The notes under the pieces are model-generated. The model was not told the origin of the DNA. It worked only from the letters and a program-made list of their open reading frames with translations, and made no database searches. Source: Sphingobium fluviale (GTDB lineage: Bacteria; Pseudomonadota; Alphaproteobacteria; Sphingomonadales; Sphingomonadaceae). From it: a stretch of DNA of 64,000 nt. The stretch lies in assembly GCF_004122115.1 (NCBI RefSeq), contig NZ_SBKP01000014.1:1-64000 (forward strand), in the 5' to 3' direction. How positions within the stretch are numbered: position 1 is the stretch's first letter; every line of letters begins with the position of its first letter. The translations under genes were made by a program, and so were the position numbers. This document shows, piece by piece, positions 50,900 to 60,338 of this stretch.

Positions 50900-53347
50900 T
50901 CAGGCCACTTCGCGGATCGGCGGTGTGGCAGGGGCATCGGCAGCATCGGCGATCTCCGCAGACGCCTCGACATCCTCATTATGCTCCTGATCGACATCGA
51001 CTGCCCACAGATCATGCGATGCGCCGAGGATATTATCCACCGCCAGCGTTGCCGTGAGGACCGAATGATCCATGTTGTTATAGCTGTGCATGCCGTTGCG
51101 GCCGACAACCTGAAGATTGCTCATGTCCGACAGCCAGCCGCGAATCATATTGAGCGCCTCGCGATATTCGTCGTCGTAAACCGGGTAGGCCTTGTGCTGG
51201 CGGATGACCGCACCGTCCTTGACAGAGGCCGCCTTCGCCAGCCCCAGCATCTCTATTTCCTTGGCGGCGAGCTTGATGAGGTCTGCGTCGTCCGCACTCC
51301 ACATTTCGTCGCCTTCTTCGCAGAAATACTCCATTCCGATGCTCGATTTGCCGGCTTCTGGCACCATATCCTCGGACCAGGACCGGAAATTCTGGATGCG
51401 GGCAGCCTTCACCTCAGGGTCGTGAATATAGATCCAGTTGTCCGGGAATGGGTCAGGACCGTCGACAATCAGCGCCACAACCATGAATGCCCGATAGCGC
51501 AGCCGCTTCGCCGCAGCCTGAATCGCAGGCGGGGCGGGTGGCACCATCCCCAGTATCATCGTGGAAATAGGCATGGACGAAATGAAGTGATCCGCCTCCA
51601 GCCGGGTCGTCACCGTCTCGCCATCCTGAACCGACTCGACTTCAATCGCTGTCACCATATTGCCTTCGCGATGGACGCGCATGGCAGCCGAATTCATCCA
51701 GATCTCGCCGCCCTTTTCCTCGATCTTGTCGCGGAAGGCCTCCCACATCATGCCGGGGCCAAGGCGCGGATAATCAAAGCTCTCGACGATGTTGCTCGTT
51801 TCGTGCGAACCGGAGAGCGCCCGCACAACGGCCTTGCGCAGCGACATATTGCGGATGCGCTGGATCGCCCAGTCGGCGCGGATCGCCTTGAACTGCTTGC
51901 CCCATACCTTCTGTGTGTAAGGGCGGAAGAAATACCAGAACAGACGGCCGCCAAAGCGGTTGGTGATCCACTGCTGGAAATTCTCCTCTTCCTTATGCGG
52001 CATGAAGTTCCATTTGGCATAGCTGGCGAGAATCAGCGCGGACTCATAGATGCCCATGTTCTTGAGCGCATTGAACAGGCGCAACGGATAGTCGAAATAT
52101 TTGCCGCGGAAGAAGATTCTGGTTTGACGCGTACGGCGCAGGAACGGCTCCGGCATGACCTCGTTCCACAGAGCTTCCACCCTGCCTACACGCGTGACAA
52201 AGCGGTGGCCGCCAATGTCAAAGCGGAAATTCTTGTAGCTCTCTGTGCGGGAAATGCCGCCAACCTTGTCGCTTTCTTCCACCACAATGACATGATGCAG
52301 GTTGCTGTGCTTCTGCATCCAGTAAGCAGCAGACAGACCGGCAGGCCCACCGCCGATGATAGCGAGTGTCTGGCGACCATCGGCGCTATCCTTGGTCCGA
52401 ACCTTGGAGGTTGCCGCAAGGCGCGTCTGATACCATGCGATGGTGGGGCCCAGCCCCTCGCGCAGCTTCAGTGTCGGCGCCCAGCTTAGAAGCTCGCGCG
52501 CACGGCTGATATCTGGCCTGCGGATATGCGGATCGTCCTGCGGCAGATCTTTATACACCACCGGCGATTTGGAATTGGTCATCGTCGTGACGATCTCGGC
52601 CAGCTCACGCACCGAAAATTCTTCGTCATTGCCGATATTGACCGGCCCGACCACGGAGCCTTCAGAGTTCATCAGGCGTATCAGGCCATCGACCGTGTCA
52701 TCGACATAACAGAAAGAGCGAGTCTGCGAGCCGGAGCCATAAACGGTCAAGCCCTTGCCGGTCATCGCCTGCGTCACGAAATTGGGCACGACACGGCCAT
52801 CGCCTACGCTCATGCGGGGGCCATAGGTGTTGAAGATGCGCGCAACGCGGATTTCGACATTATATTGCCGGTTGAAATCGAAGCAGGCGGTCTCGGCAGC
52901 GCGCTTGCCTTCATCATAGCAGGCGCGCGGGCCGGTGCAGCTTACCGCGCCGACATATTTTTCCGGCTGCGGGTGAACTGTGGGATCGCCATAAACCTCG
53001 CTGGTGGAAGCCTGAAGCAGGCGCGCGCCCTTCTTCTGGCAGAATTCCAGCGCGTTAAGCGTTCCGACCACGCAGGTGCGCAGCGTACCAATCGGGTCCG
53101 CCTGATAGTGGATCGGCGCCGCAGGGCAGGCGAGGTTATAAAACTGGTCGCAATCCAGATCCGGCAGCGGATCACGAATGTCACTCTGGAGAAAGTGAAA
53201 ATTGGGATGCGTCGAAAGCTCTGCCAAATTGGAGAGCGCGCCGGTTTGCAGATTGTCGATGCACCAAACCTGATGCCCTTCGGCGACCAGCCGGTCGCAC
53301 AGATGCGAACCGATAAATCCCGCGCCGCCCGCGACAATGATCTTCAC
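50900..53347 (-). CDS. Fusion: UDP-xylose synthase-like epimerase plus FAD oxidoreductase
   Basis: The protein has 815 residues in one frame. Residues 1-310 form an extended SDR of the UDP-glucuronate decarboxylase type: KIIVAGGAGFIGSHL, ASTSEVYGDPTVHP and YDEGKRAAET (Y144, K148), plus ARIFNTYGPRM. A short linker (about 311-326) leads to an FAD domain from IIGGGPAGLSAAY, running to SYNNMDHSVLTA, related to the amine oxidase and UDP-galactopyranose mutase group. The GTG start is preferred because AGGGGTGA lies before it; an upstream TTG would add 14 residues. The two halves may act in sequence on one nucleotide sugar or glycan. Confidence 0.85.
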   Translation of the reverse strand: MKIIVAGGAGFIGSHLCDRLVAEGHQVWCIDNLQTGALSNLAELSTHPNFHFLQSDIRDPLPDLDCDQFYNLACPAAPIHYQADPIGTLRTCVVGTLNALEFCQKKGARLLQASTSEVYGDPTVHPQPEKYVGAVSCTGPRACYDEGKRAAETACFDFNRQYNVEIRVARIFNTYGPRMSVGDGRVVPNFVTQAMTGKGLTVYGSGSQTRSFCYVDDTVDGLIRLMNSEGSVVGPVNIGNDEEFSVRELAEIVTTMTNSKSPVVYKDLPQDDPHIRRPDISRARELLSWAPTLKLREGLGPTIAWYQTRLAATSKVRTKDSADGRQTLAIIGGGPAGLSAAYWMQKHSNLHHVIVVEESDKVGGISRTESYKNFRFDIGGHRFVTRVGRVEALWNEVMPEPFLRRTRQTRIFFRGKYFDYPLRLFNALKNMGIYESALILASYAKWNFMPHKEEENFQQWITNRFGGRLFWYFFRPYTQKVWGKQFKAIRADWAIQRIRNMSLRKAVVRALSGSHETSNIVESFDYPRLGPGMMWEAFRDKIEEKGGEIWMNSAAMRVHREGNMVTAIEVESVQDGETVTTRLEADHFISSMPISTMILGMVPPAPPAIQAAAKRLRYRAFMVVALIVDGPDPFPDNWIYIHDPEVKAARIQNFRSWSEDMVPEAGKSSIGMEYFCEEGDEMWSADDADLIKLAAKEIEMLGLAKAASVKDGAVIRQHKAYPVYDDEYREALNMIRGWLSDMSNLQVVGRNGMHSYNNMDHSVLTATLAVDNILGASHDLWAVDVDQEHNEDVEASAEIADAADAPATPPIREVA

Positions 53348-53566
53348 GCTTTCACCCCTGTAAACCCTGACTTGTCGTCCAAACGGCAATCAATCCGCTC
53401 GCCCCTCCCTATCGCTGAAAGGTTAACGCTTGTGCTAACGCTGCTAATTCAGACGAAATGGAGAATCACTTCATATTGCTGAACTATCGGGCAAATCAAA
53501 TACGAAGCAAGTTCGTTTATCATGATTGGCAACCATGGGTCCGACAGAGTGCCGTCGCCTATACTG
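53348..53566. other. AT-rich intergenic stretch upstream of the fusion gene
   Basis: This is one of the more AT-rich stretches in the window, about 219 bases long. No gene or clear promoter boxes could be defended. It should hold the promoter of the minus-strand fusion, GT2 and GH30-like genes. Confidence 0.4.
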
Positions 53567-54115
53567 TCATTTCCAGAACCATGTTGCACGAGTGCCCCGT
53601 CTCACTCGCTCGCGGCGCATAATCCACCATATCCATAAGCCGGTTCCGCCCAGCACTGCCATCAACACACCGGCAACGCCGCCCACCACATGCCCTGCCA
53701 TGCCCGCGATGCCGAGGGTATGGAGCATCAGTACCAGAAGGCGTATCTTCTCAATCGTGCTGCCGCCCGGTTTAGGCGCATCGCTGCCCGGCTTTTGCGC
53801 GCCCGTTTCAAGATCGATTTGGACCGGGCGCTCAGCTCCGGCAAATTGGACAACTGCGATAGGCGCTCCTTTGCGCGACTCCAATCTCAACATCTCAACC
53901 GCCCGCCCGCCGGAAAGCAACTCCACCCGCGCGGAAAGTCCCACCATATCGAGGGGCGGCACAGGGCCACGACGAGCCGCCGCCGCCTGGCGCGCCTTTT
54001 CGCTGAAGCCGCCCACTTCATCAATCTGGAGCAGTACTCCCGTTCCCGCCATCAGGACCAGCAACACGCCAGCAACTACACCAAGCCAGCGGTGCCAGCG
54101 GCGCCAAAAATTCAT
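53567..54115 (-). CDS. PepSY-type membrane protein
   Basis: The protein has 182 residues. An N-terminal helix (FWRRWHRWLGVVAGVLLVLM) and a C-terminal pair (MLHTLGIAGMAGHVVGGVAG; AVLGGTGLWIWWIMRR) flank a periplasmic part. This is the PepSY-associated transmembrane pattern, seen in membrane redox or metal-uptake proteins. It overlaps the preceding membrane protein gene (ATGA). A longer upstream frame would add residues that are not membrane-like and is disfavoured. The role here is unknown. Confidence 0.72.
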   Translation of the reverse strand: MNFWRRWHRWLGVVAGVLLVLMAGTGVLLQIDEVGGFSEKARQAAAARRGPVPPLDMVGLSARVELLSGGRAVEMLRLESRKGAPIAVVQFAGAERPVQIDLETGAQKPGSDAPKPGGSTIEKIRLLVLMLHTLGIAGMAGHVVGGVAGVLMAVLGGTGLWIWWIMRRERVRRGTRATWFWK

Positions 54116-55602
54116 CTGATCACTCCCTGCTCTGTAATATGGCTCGCGCGATACCGCGCCCATCCTATCGCCAGTGCCAGCCATGGAATCAGCCATACCA
54201 CCCGTGCCTGATACCGCGGCGCCACGCCTGAAAAAATTGCGCAGACAGCTGCATTGGCCAGCAAACCAGTCAACATGATGACGATTACAGACCGCTGCGC
54301 GCTGCTCATGCCCCGCCACATCCAGAGCAACGCGAGTAAGCCCAACGCCACCATAGCATCATTCACAGCCTCCAGGCCAGCATAGAGCGCAGATTGCCGC
54401 GCCTCTCCAGGCGGTGTACGCAGAATGATATCGCCAGCGGCATTGCGAACGATCTCGCTATCATAGCGAAAATAATTCAGCCGGAAGACGATGAGTTGCT
54501 CCGGCACGTCATGCGCCACAAGATAGAGCTGCTGAAGCGGGTATCGCTTGGTCGTCTCTATGATTATCGTGCGCTCTTCGGCTCTCACCCTGTCGAGTTG
54601 CCTCGGTGTGGCGCGGACAATGAGACTGTCTTTGCTCCACAGCATCTCCTGCACCGTTAGCGGGATACGTGTGCCGTATACCTCACAGATTGCATAGCGT
54701 CGGGGATTTTTGCACTCTTCCTCCAGATACCAGCGTGCCGGGCCGTTATCCACTGCGCGCGCCAGCGCCAGTGGATAATGTTTGGGGGAGATGCTGGCCT
54801 TGCCGAAGCCGATCAAGCCGGAGAGCATGACCAGTGCAACGCCAAGCAGTGCAGGCGTCCACAGGATCGTCAACGTCTGCCCCAGCTTTGTTGGCCCCCA
54901 GCGACGCAGCAAGACGAGTAGCGGGGTGATTGCGAGAGCGGTGCCAAGAGCAATCGGGGGATGGCTGGTGTGGAGAGATACGCCCAAGGTGGCGATGCCA
55001 AGCAACAGCAACCGCATCGCTCCGCTGAATCGCGCCCAGAAAAACGGCAATATTGCCATTACCCCGATCATTACCGGGGCATAACAATCCGGCATGATGA
55101 AGGTGATAATGGGCGCCAGCGGGCTGGCAAAGCCGCACAGCCCCGCCATAAGGACAAAGGGGCGCCAGCCCGGCCCGGCCACCCCCTCAAACAGTGCCAC
55201 GAGCGCCAGCGCGGTAGTGGCTGCCTGAAACACCGCCAGCCATGCCATCGTCATGCCCGGCCCGCCCAGCACATATCCAAGCACGCTGTACGGGATAGAC
55301 CGTGCGACCTTGGTATCCTTGCCGCCCTCAGCCGCGGGGGCGGCAACAGGGCGAGCCTCTTTGCCTGCACCCAATGCAGCGGGCATCTTTCGGGCTTCAG
55401 GCGCTGCCATATGCAATTTGCGCAGCATAAAGCTTACAGCCTGCTCACCGCCATTTTGATAGGCTGCGCTGTCATCCATATAAGCCGGGCGACCAAAGAG
55501 CAGCAGCGGCCATAGCAGGAGCAGCGCGAACAGGGCGCTGCGCAACAGATATATTCGATTAATCGAAACTTTCAGCATAGACTGATCTGCACCCGACATC
55601 AC
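54112..55602 (-). CDS. Large polytopic membrane protein, possible glycosyltransferase or polymerase
   Basis: The protein has 496 residues with about ten hydrophobic segments and an extracytoplasmic loop near residues 280-380 (KHYPLALARAVDNGPARWYLEEECKN begins it, in two parts). Motifs AYMDDSAAYQNGGEQAV near the first helix and LGVSLHTSHPPIALG further on suggest a GT-C fold glycosyltransferase, where acidic residues sit in the first loop. I do not recognise the family. A Wzy-like polymerase is an alternative; no other candidate for a polymerase is present in the cluster. Confidence 0.5.
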   Translation of the reverse strand: MMSGADQSMLKVSINRIYLLRSALFALLLLWPLLLFGRPAYMDDSAAYQNGGEQAVSFMLRKLHMAAPEARKMPAALGAGKEARPVAAPAAEGGKDTKVARSIPYSVLGYVLGGPGMTMAWLAVFQAATTALALVALFEGVAGPGWRPFVLMAGLCGFASPLAPIITFIMPDCYAPVMIGVMAILPFFWARFSGAMRLLLLGIATLGVSLHTSHPPIALGTALAITPLLVLLRRWGPTKLGQTLTILWTPALLGVALVMLSGLIGFGKASISPKHYPLALARAVDNGPARWYLEEECKNPRRYAICEVYGTRIPLTVQEMLWSKDSLIVRATPRQLDRVRAEERTIIIETTKRYPLQQLYLVAHDVPEQLIVFRLNYFRYDSEIVRNAAGDIILRTPPGEARQSALYAGLEAVNDAMVALGLLALLWMWRGMSSAQRSVIVIMLTGLLANAAVCAIFSGVAPRYQARVVWLIPWLALAIGWARYRASHITEQGVIR

Positions 55603-55781
55603 CTGCCTCGTTCCCCCCGGAAAAGCTGCATCAGCCGCTTTTATACGGTAATTCTTTGCGTACGAGAGAAATTATCTCAGATTTTAGCGCCTTTTAACAA
55701 AACATCCTTTACGCGATTGCCATAAGACGCCGCACAACGATAGATGTTGCAGCGCAACCAGACGCAGGGAGCGGCCTCCAT
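55603..55781. promoter_or_regulatory. Divergent intergenic region between two membrane glycan genes
   Basis: These 179 bases separate divergent genes, so promoters for both directions are expected here. The stretch is AT-rich in the middle (TTTTATACGGTAAT). No well-spaced -35 and -10 pair could be assigned with confidence. Confidence 0.35.
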
Positions 55782-57302
55782 ATGGGCAGGGGCATGGACG
55801 AAAGGCAGACGGTCACGGGGCAGGAATGGCGCGTGCTTGCGTTTGTCCTCGCGCTCGCGCTCGCGCTCAGACTGTTCAAAGCAGACGCCTCCCTCTGGTA
55901 TGACGAGATTTTCACGGTGGTGAATTATGTGCGTCTGCCGACAACGCAGTTGATTGGCGTCTTCGATTCGCTCAACAATCATATGCTTTACAGCCTGCTG
56001 GCCCAGCTTTCGGTTGGCATCATGGGGGAAAGCCCGTTGGCGCTGCGGCTGCCCGCCATCCTGTTCGGGGTGGGCAGCATCTTCGTGCAGTGGCGCATCG
56101 CACGGCGGATGATGGGCGTGCCGGGCGCGCTTATCGTCGCCCTGTTGCTGGCGCTATCCTATCATCATGTCTGGTTCTCTCAAAACGCGCGGGGGTATAC
56201 CGGGCTATTGTTCTTCTGCTCGGCGGCAACGCTGGCCTTTGTGAAGGGGCTGGAGCAGCCCGGCTGGCGGATATGGACGAGCTATGGCCTGCTCGTTGCC
56301 GCAGCGATGTATATGCATATGTCGGCGGGATTTTTCTTCGTCGCGCATGGCGTAGTGTATCTGTGGCTGGCGGGCCGGGCGCTGATGAAGCGCGATGCGA
56401 GTGCGCGCCCTGCCGTGCTAAGTTGGGGGCCGATTTTCGGCATCGGTCTCAGTATCGTGGTCACGCTGGCGCTCTATGCCCCGGTGATCCAGCAGGCTCT
56501 TGCCACCATCAACGAGGTGTCTGAGGCCTCGGCGGCTCCCGGCGGCGCGGCGCTGGCCGAGTGGCGTAACCCGATGCGCGCGGTGCAGGAGATAGGGCGC
56601 TCCATCTCGTCGGCGGGCGCGCTGGTGCCGATCATAATCCTTGGCGCGGTGCTGGTGCTGGTGGCGGGCGTTATCGACCTCTATCGCCGCAGCCCTGTGC
56701 TGGTTGCGATCTATGTCGTCCATGTGCCGCTGGCGATGCTGCTGCTGCATTTCGTCGGCGTGCGCATCTGGCCGCGTTACTTCTTCGTCGATCTCGGTTT
56801 CATCTTCATGGCCATTGTCGAGGGGGTCTATGTCTGGAGCCGCATCCTCGCGCCGATAGTCCGCTGGGAGGGCAAGCCGGTTTTCGATGCACCATGGATC
56901 GCGCGGGTGGGCGTTATGCTGATGCTGCTGGTCTCAGTCGGGTTGCTGGTGCCGAATTATCTCCATCCCAAGCAGGATTTTACCGGCGCGCGGGATTTCC
57001 TGCGCGATTATGCCAAGCCGGGAGACAGCATCGCCGCCATCGGCCTCGCGGGCTATGCCTATAAGCACTATTATGCGCCTGAGTTTACTGTGGTGGAGAC
57101 GGGCGCGGAGCTAAAAAAATTGCGCGAGCGCACCAAGGGACACACCTGGGTTGTGATCGCGTTCCCCAACCAGACGCTCAATGCCCGACCTGACGTGAAG
57201 GCAGAGCTTTCCGCCCACTATACCGACATGGACACCTTCAAGGGCACGCTGGGCGATGGCGAGGTCTGGACTCTGATCGACAAGGGCGCGGCCAAGCCAT
57301 GA
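55782..57302 (+). CDS. GT39/ArnT-like membrane glycosyltransferase
   Basis: The protein has 506 residues with about ten membrane helices. The acidic motif after helix one is ASLWYDEIFTVV (DE pair), the hallmark of GT-C enzymes that use polyprenyl-phosphate sugars, as in protein mannosyltransferases and ArnT. SYHHVWFSQNARGYTG is also typical. A soluble C-terminal part of about 110 residues follows. It may take the sugar from the lipid made by the first GT2 of the cluster. Two starts 12 bases apart are possible; both have purine-rich sites. The flippase gene overlaps the stop (ATGA). Confidence 0.82.
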   Translation: MGRGMDERQTVTGQEWRVLAFVLALALALRLFKADASLWYDEIFTVVNYVRLPTTQLIGVFDSLNNHMLYSLLAQLSVGIMGESPLALRLPAILFGVGSIFVQWRIARRMMGVPGALIVALLLALSYHHVWFSQNARGYTGLLFFCSAATLAFVKGLEQPGWRIWTSYGLLVAAAMYMHMSAGFFFVAHGVVYLWLAGRALMKRDASARPAVLSWGPIFGIGLSIVVTLALYAPVIQQALATINEVSEASAAPGGAALAEWRNPMRAVQEIGRSISSAGALVPIIILGAVLVLVAGVIDLYRRSPVLVAIYVVHVPLAMLLLHFVGVRIWPRYFFVDLGFIFMAIVEGVYVWSRILAPIVRWEGKPVFDAPWIARVGVMLMLLVSVGLLVPNYLHPKQDFTGARDFLRDYAKPGDSIAAIGLAGYAYKHYYAPEFTVVETGAELKKLRERTKGHTWVVIAFPNQTLNARPDVKAELSAHYTDMDTFKGTLGDGEVWTLIDKGAAKP

Positions 57303-58810
57303 CGCGCAGCTTCGTCCTCATCGGCCGCGCAATGATGCACCCCCGCCTCAAGCTGGCGCGGGATCTAGGTATGCTGTGGATCGGGCAGATCGGCACCAAA
57401 GGCGTCGCCTTTTTGGCATTCGCTATCCTCGCCCGGCGCCTGCTGCCTGAAGAATATGGCGCGGTGGAATATGCGATGGGGCTGGCGACGCTGGCCACGC
57501 TGGCGATCGACGGCGGCCTAGGCTCGGTCGGCGTAAGGCGGCTGACGCAGGGGCACCAGAGCGCCGAGGAGCTGGTGGCGCTGATCCCGGCCGCACAACT
57601 CTGCCTCGCGCTCGTCATCGCTCCGGCGATGGTGGTGTTCACCTGGCTCTATACCGACGACGCCAACGCCCTCAAACTGACGTGCCTTGTGGCGCTGAGC
57701 CTGTTCATACCGCCGTGGAAGCAGGACTGGTTGTTTCAGGCCAAAGGGATGATGACGCAGGTGGTGCTGGCGCAGTGCGTGCGGGTGATCTCGTTCATGC
57801 TGGGCTGTGTGCTGCTGGTGCGGGGCGATGCAGACGTGGTGTGGGTGGGATTTGCCGAGATACTGTCCGTGCTACTGGCGACCGGCTATCTCATGAGTGT
57901 GCAGCACCGGAAGGTCGCGCCGCTGCGGCTGCGGTTCGCGCTGCACAAGCTTGCCGACCTGCTGCGCGAGGGCGCGGCGATCGGGCTGGGGGCGATATGC
58001 TGGGCGCTGTTTCAATATGCGCCGCTGCTGATCCTCGCGGCGATGGCGGGGATGACCGACACGGCCTATTTCGGCGCAGCGCACAGGCTCGGCGTCTCGC
58101 TCGTCACGTTCAGCTGGCTCTATCACTTCAACCTCTACCCCGTCATTTCGCGCAGGGTGCAGGGAGAGCCTGCCGCGCTGGCGAGCCTTACCCGCATGTC
58201 GGTGCGGGCATGCGCGTGGGGCGGGATCGGATTGGCGCTGGCGCTGGCGCTGATGGCGGAGCCGCTGTTGCGGCTGCTGTTCGGCGCGGGATTCGAGCGG
58301 GCGTCCATGCCTTTTTCCATGTTGATATGGACTTTTCCGCTGACGCTGCTGTCTGGGCATGCGCGGTGGATATTGATTGCGGCGAAGCGGGGCAACGACA
58401 TGCTCGTCTCGCAGATCGCGGGTGTTTGCGCTGCGATTCCAATGGCTTATCTGCTGATCGGCCCGCTCGGTTTCGGCGCGACCGGCGCGGCGGCGGCGAT
58501 GAGCATCGCCTGCGCAGTGGTCTGGGCCGTATCGCAATATTATACGCACAAGCGCGGCCATGACGTGCCGTTTTTGCCCGCCCTGCCCGCGATGATCGCC
58601 GCCGCGATGATCCTGTTGGGCGCGCGCCAGCTGACGCTCGATCCCATGACAGCGACCGCCATCGGCATGGGCCTGTTCCTCGCCGCCGCCTTTGCCTTCG
58701 ACCATCACCTGATTGCCGAGGTGCGCCAGCTCATCAAGGGCGACGCGCCGCGCAGCCCCGACCCCACCCCTCACCCCCATCAACCCGCGCCCGACGGCGC
58801 ACAGAACTGA
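57299..58810 (+). CDS. Wzx-type oligosaccharide flippase
   Basis: The protein has 503 residues with about 12-14 helices, of the MOP superfamily. LGMLWIGQIGTKGVAFLAFAI starts the first helix, followed by ILARRLLPEEYGAVEYA, the standard Wzx-like segment. It should move the lipid-linked repeat unit or oligosaccharide across the inner membrane. A short proline-rich tail ends the protein. It lies between a GT-C enzyme and the nucleotide-sugar dehydrogenase. Confidence 0.85.
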   Translation: MTRSFVLIGRAMMHPRLKLARDLGMLWIGQIGTKGVAFLAFAILARRLLPEEYGAVEYAMGLATLATLAIDGGLGSVGVRRLTQGHQSAEELVALIPAAQLCLALVIAPAMVVFTWLYTDDANALKLTCLVALSLFIPPWKQDWLFQAKGMMTQVVLAQCVRVISFMLGCVLLVRGDADVVWVGFAEILSVLLATGYLMSVQHRKVAPLRLRFALHKLADLLREGAAIGLGAICWALFQYAPLLILAAMAGMTDTAYFGAAHRLGVSLVTFSWLYHFNLYPVISRRVQGEPAALASLTRMSVRACAWGGIGLALALALMAEPLLRLLFGAGFERASMPFSMLIWTFPLTLLSGHARWILIAAKRGNDMLVSQIAGVCAAIPMAYLLIGPLGFGATGAAAAMSIACAVVWAVSQYYTHKRGHDVPFLPALPAMIAAAMILLGARQLTLDPMTATAIGMGLFLAAAFAFDHHLIAEVRQLIKGDAPRSPDPTPHPHQPAPDGAQN

Positions 58811-58826
58811 ACAGAACGGAGCCTCC

Positions 58827-60164
58827 ATGCCCTCTGCCCACTACGAGCAAACCCTCACCCGCCTTGAGGACGGCACCGCCACCATCGGCATCATCGGCCT
58901 CGGCTATGTCGGGCTGCCGCTGGCGCTCGCAGGGGTGAAGGCCGGATACACGGTGATCGGCTTTGACATCAGCCAGGGCCGCGTCGACGCGATCAACGCG
59001 GGCGAGCAGGTGATCTCCTATATGGACCCGACCGAGATGCGCGAAGCGCTGGCCGCTGGCAAGTTTGAGGCGACAGCGGATTTCGTCCGCCTCGGAGAAC
59101 CGGACGCGCTCGCCATCTGCGTGCCCACGCCGCTGACGCGGAACCGCGACCCCGACCTCTCCTATGTCGTCAACACGGCGGAGATGATCGCCAAGACTCT
59201 GCGCCCCGGCCAGCTCGTCGTGCTCGAATCGACCACATGGCCCGGCACCACGCGCGAGGTGGTGCAGCCGGTGCTGGAGGGGGCCGGCGGCATCTTGGGC
59301 GAAACATTCTTCCTCGGCTTCTCGCCGGAGCGCGAGGACCCCGGCAACCAGAGCTTCAACACCAAGACCATCCCCAAGCTGGTCGGCGCGGACGACCCGC
59401 AATCGCGCAAGCTCGCCGAGACGTTCTATGGCAAGACGGTAGCGAAGGTGGTGCCGGTCAACAGCGCGGCGGTGGCCGAAGCGGCGAAGCTCACCGAGAA
59501 CATCTTCCGCGCCGTCAACATCGCGCTCGTGAACGAGCTGAAGCTGGTGTACGCCGAAATGGGTATCGACGTGTGGGAGGTGATCGCCGCCGCCGCGACC
59601 AAGCCGTTCGGCTATCAGGCCTTTTACCCCGGCCCCGGCCTCGGCGGCCACTGCATTCCGATCGATCCGTTCTACCTCACCTGGAAGGCGCGGGAATTCG
59701 GCATCGAGAGCCGCTTCATCGAGCTGGCCGGGCAGATCAACACCGCCATGCCGCGCTATGTGGTGGGCGAGCTGGCGCGTGCGCTCAATGCGCAATCGGG
59801 CAAGGGTTTGAAGGGCGCGAAGGTGCTGATCCTTGGCCTCGCCTATAAATCTGACGTGGACGATCTGCGCGAAAGCCCGTCGCTCACGCTGATCGACCTT
59901 ATCGAGGCGCAGGGCGCGCATGTCGAGTTCCATGATCCGCATATTCCGGTCGTGCCAATGACGCGCGAACATGCCGAGCTTGCGGGCCGGGAGTCCGCTC
60001 CGCTCGATCCGGCGAGCCTCGCGGGCTATGATGCGGTGCTGATCTCGACGGACCATGCCGCGGTCGATTATGCGCTGGTGGCGGACCATGCGAAGCTGAT
60101 CGTCGACACGCGCAACGCGCTCGCCAAGCGGGGCATCAACGCGGCGCAGGCAGTGAAGGCGTAG
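58827..60164 (+). CDS. Nucleotide-sugar 6-dehydrogenase, WbpA/WecC-like
   Basis: The protein has 445 residues. IGIIGLGYVGLPLALAGV is the NAD loop, AICVPTPLTRNRDPDLSYV and VLESTTWPGTT follow, the sugar-binding lysine is in KLTENIFRAVNIALVNEL, and the catalytic cysteine is in GLGGHCIPIDPFYL. This subgroup oxidises UDP-N-acetylhexosamines, or less often UDP-glucose, to the uronic acid. The product could feed the cluster and, if it is UDP-glucuronate, the UDP-xylose synthase-like fusion. GGAG precedes the ATG. A repeat element follows the stop. Confidence 0.88.
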   Translation: MPSAHYEQTLTRLEDGTATIGIIGLGYVGLPLALAGVKAGYTVIGFDISQGRVDAINAGEQVISYMDPTEMREALAAGKFEATADFVRLGEPDALAICVPTPLTRNRDPDLSYVVNTAEMIAKTLRPGQLVVLESTTWPGTTREVVQPVLEGAGGILGETFFLGFSPEREDPGNQSFNTKTIPKLVGADDPQSRKLAETFYGKTVAKVVPVNSAAVAEAAKLTENIFRAVNIALVNELKLVYAEMGIDVWEVIAAAATKPFGYQAFYPGPGLGGHCIPIDPFYLTWKAREFGIESRFIELAGQINTAMPRYVVGELARALNAQSGKGLKGAKVLILGLAYKSDVDDLRESPSLTLIDLIEAQGAHVEFHDPHIPVVPMTREHAELAGRESAPLDPASLAGYDAVLISTDHAAVDYALVADHAKLIVDTRNALAKRGINAAQAVKA

Positions 60165-60195
60165 CGCAGGTGGTGGAAGCCTGATGGGCGAACCC

Positions 60196-60334
60196 GCCTA
60201 TCTCAATTCAGTTCAGGTGGAGGCGAAAATGGTGGATTTCGAGAACCGGAGCGCAGCGTACTTCAAGGTACGTGAGCACCGGAAGCGCAGAAAGTTGCCA
60301 TTTGCAGCCCCACATGGGCTGAATTGAGATAGGC
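60196..60334 (+). repeat. Inverted-repeat element, MITE-like, before a glycosyltransferase gene
   Basis: Perfect 16-base inverted arms (60196-60211 and 60319-60334) flank 107 bases. With four more inner pairs, two of them G-U, the RNA stem could reach 20 pairs. A small inner hairpin has stem CGTAC and GTACG. The right arm ends four bases before the next ATG, so folding could hide the ribosome binding site. Size and structure fit a dispersed small repeat, but copies elsewhere could not be looked for, and no target-site duplication was seen. Confidence 0.75.
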
Positions 60335-60338
60335 TGGC

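Noticed and set aside
55849..55870. Tandem repeat of a six-base unit at the start of the membrane glycosyltransferase gene
   Set aside because: It is about three copies of CGCTCG encoding alternating Leu and Ala in a membrane helix, well explained by the protein.
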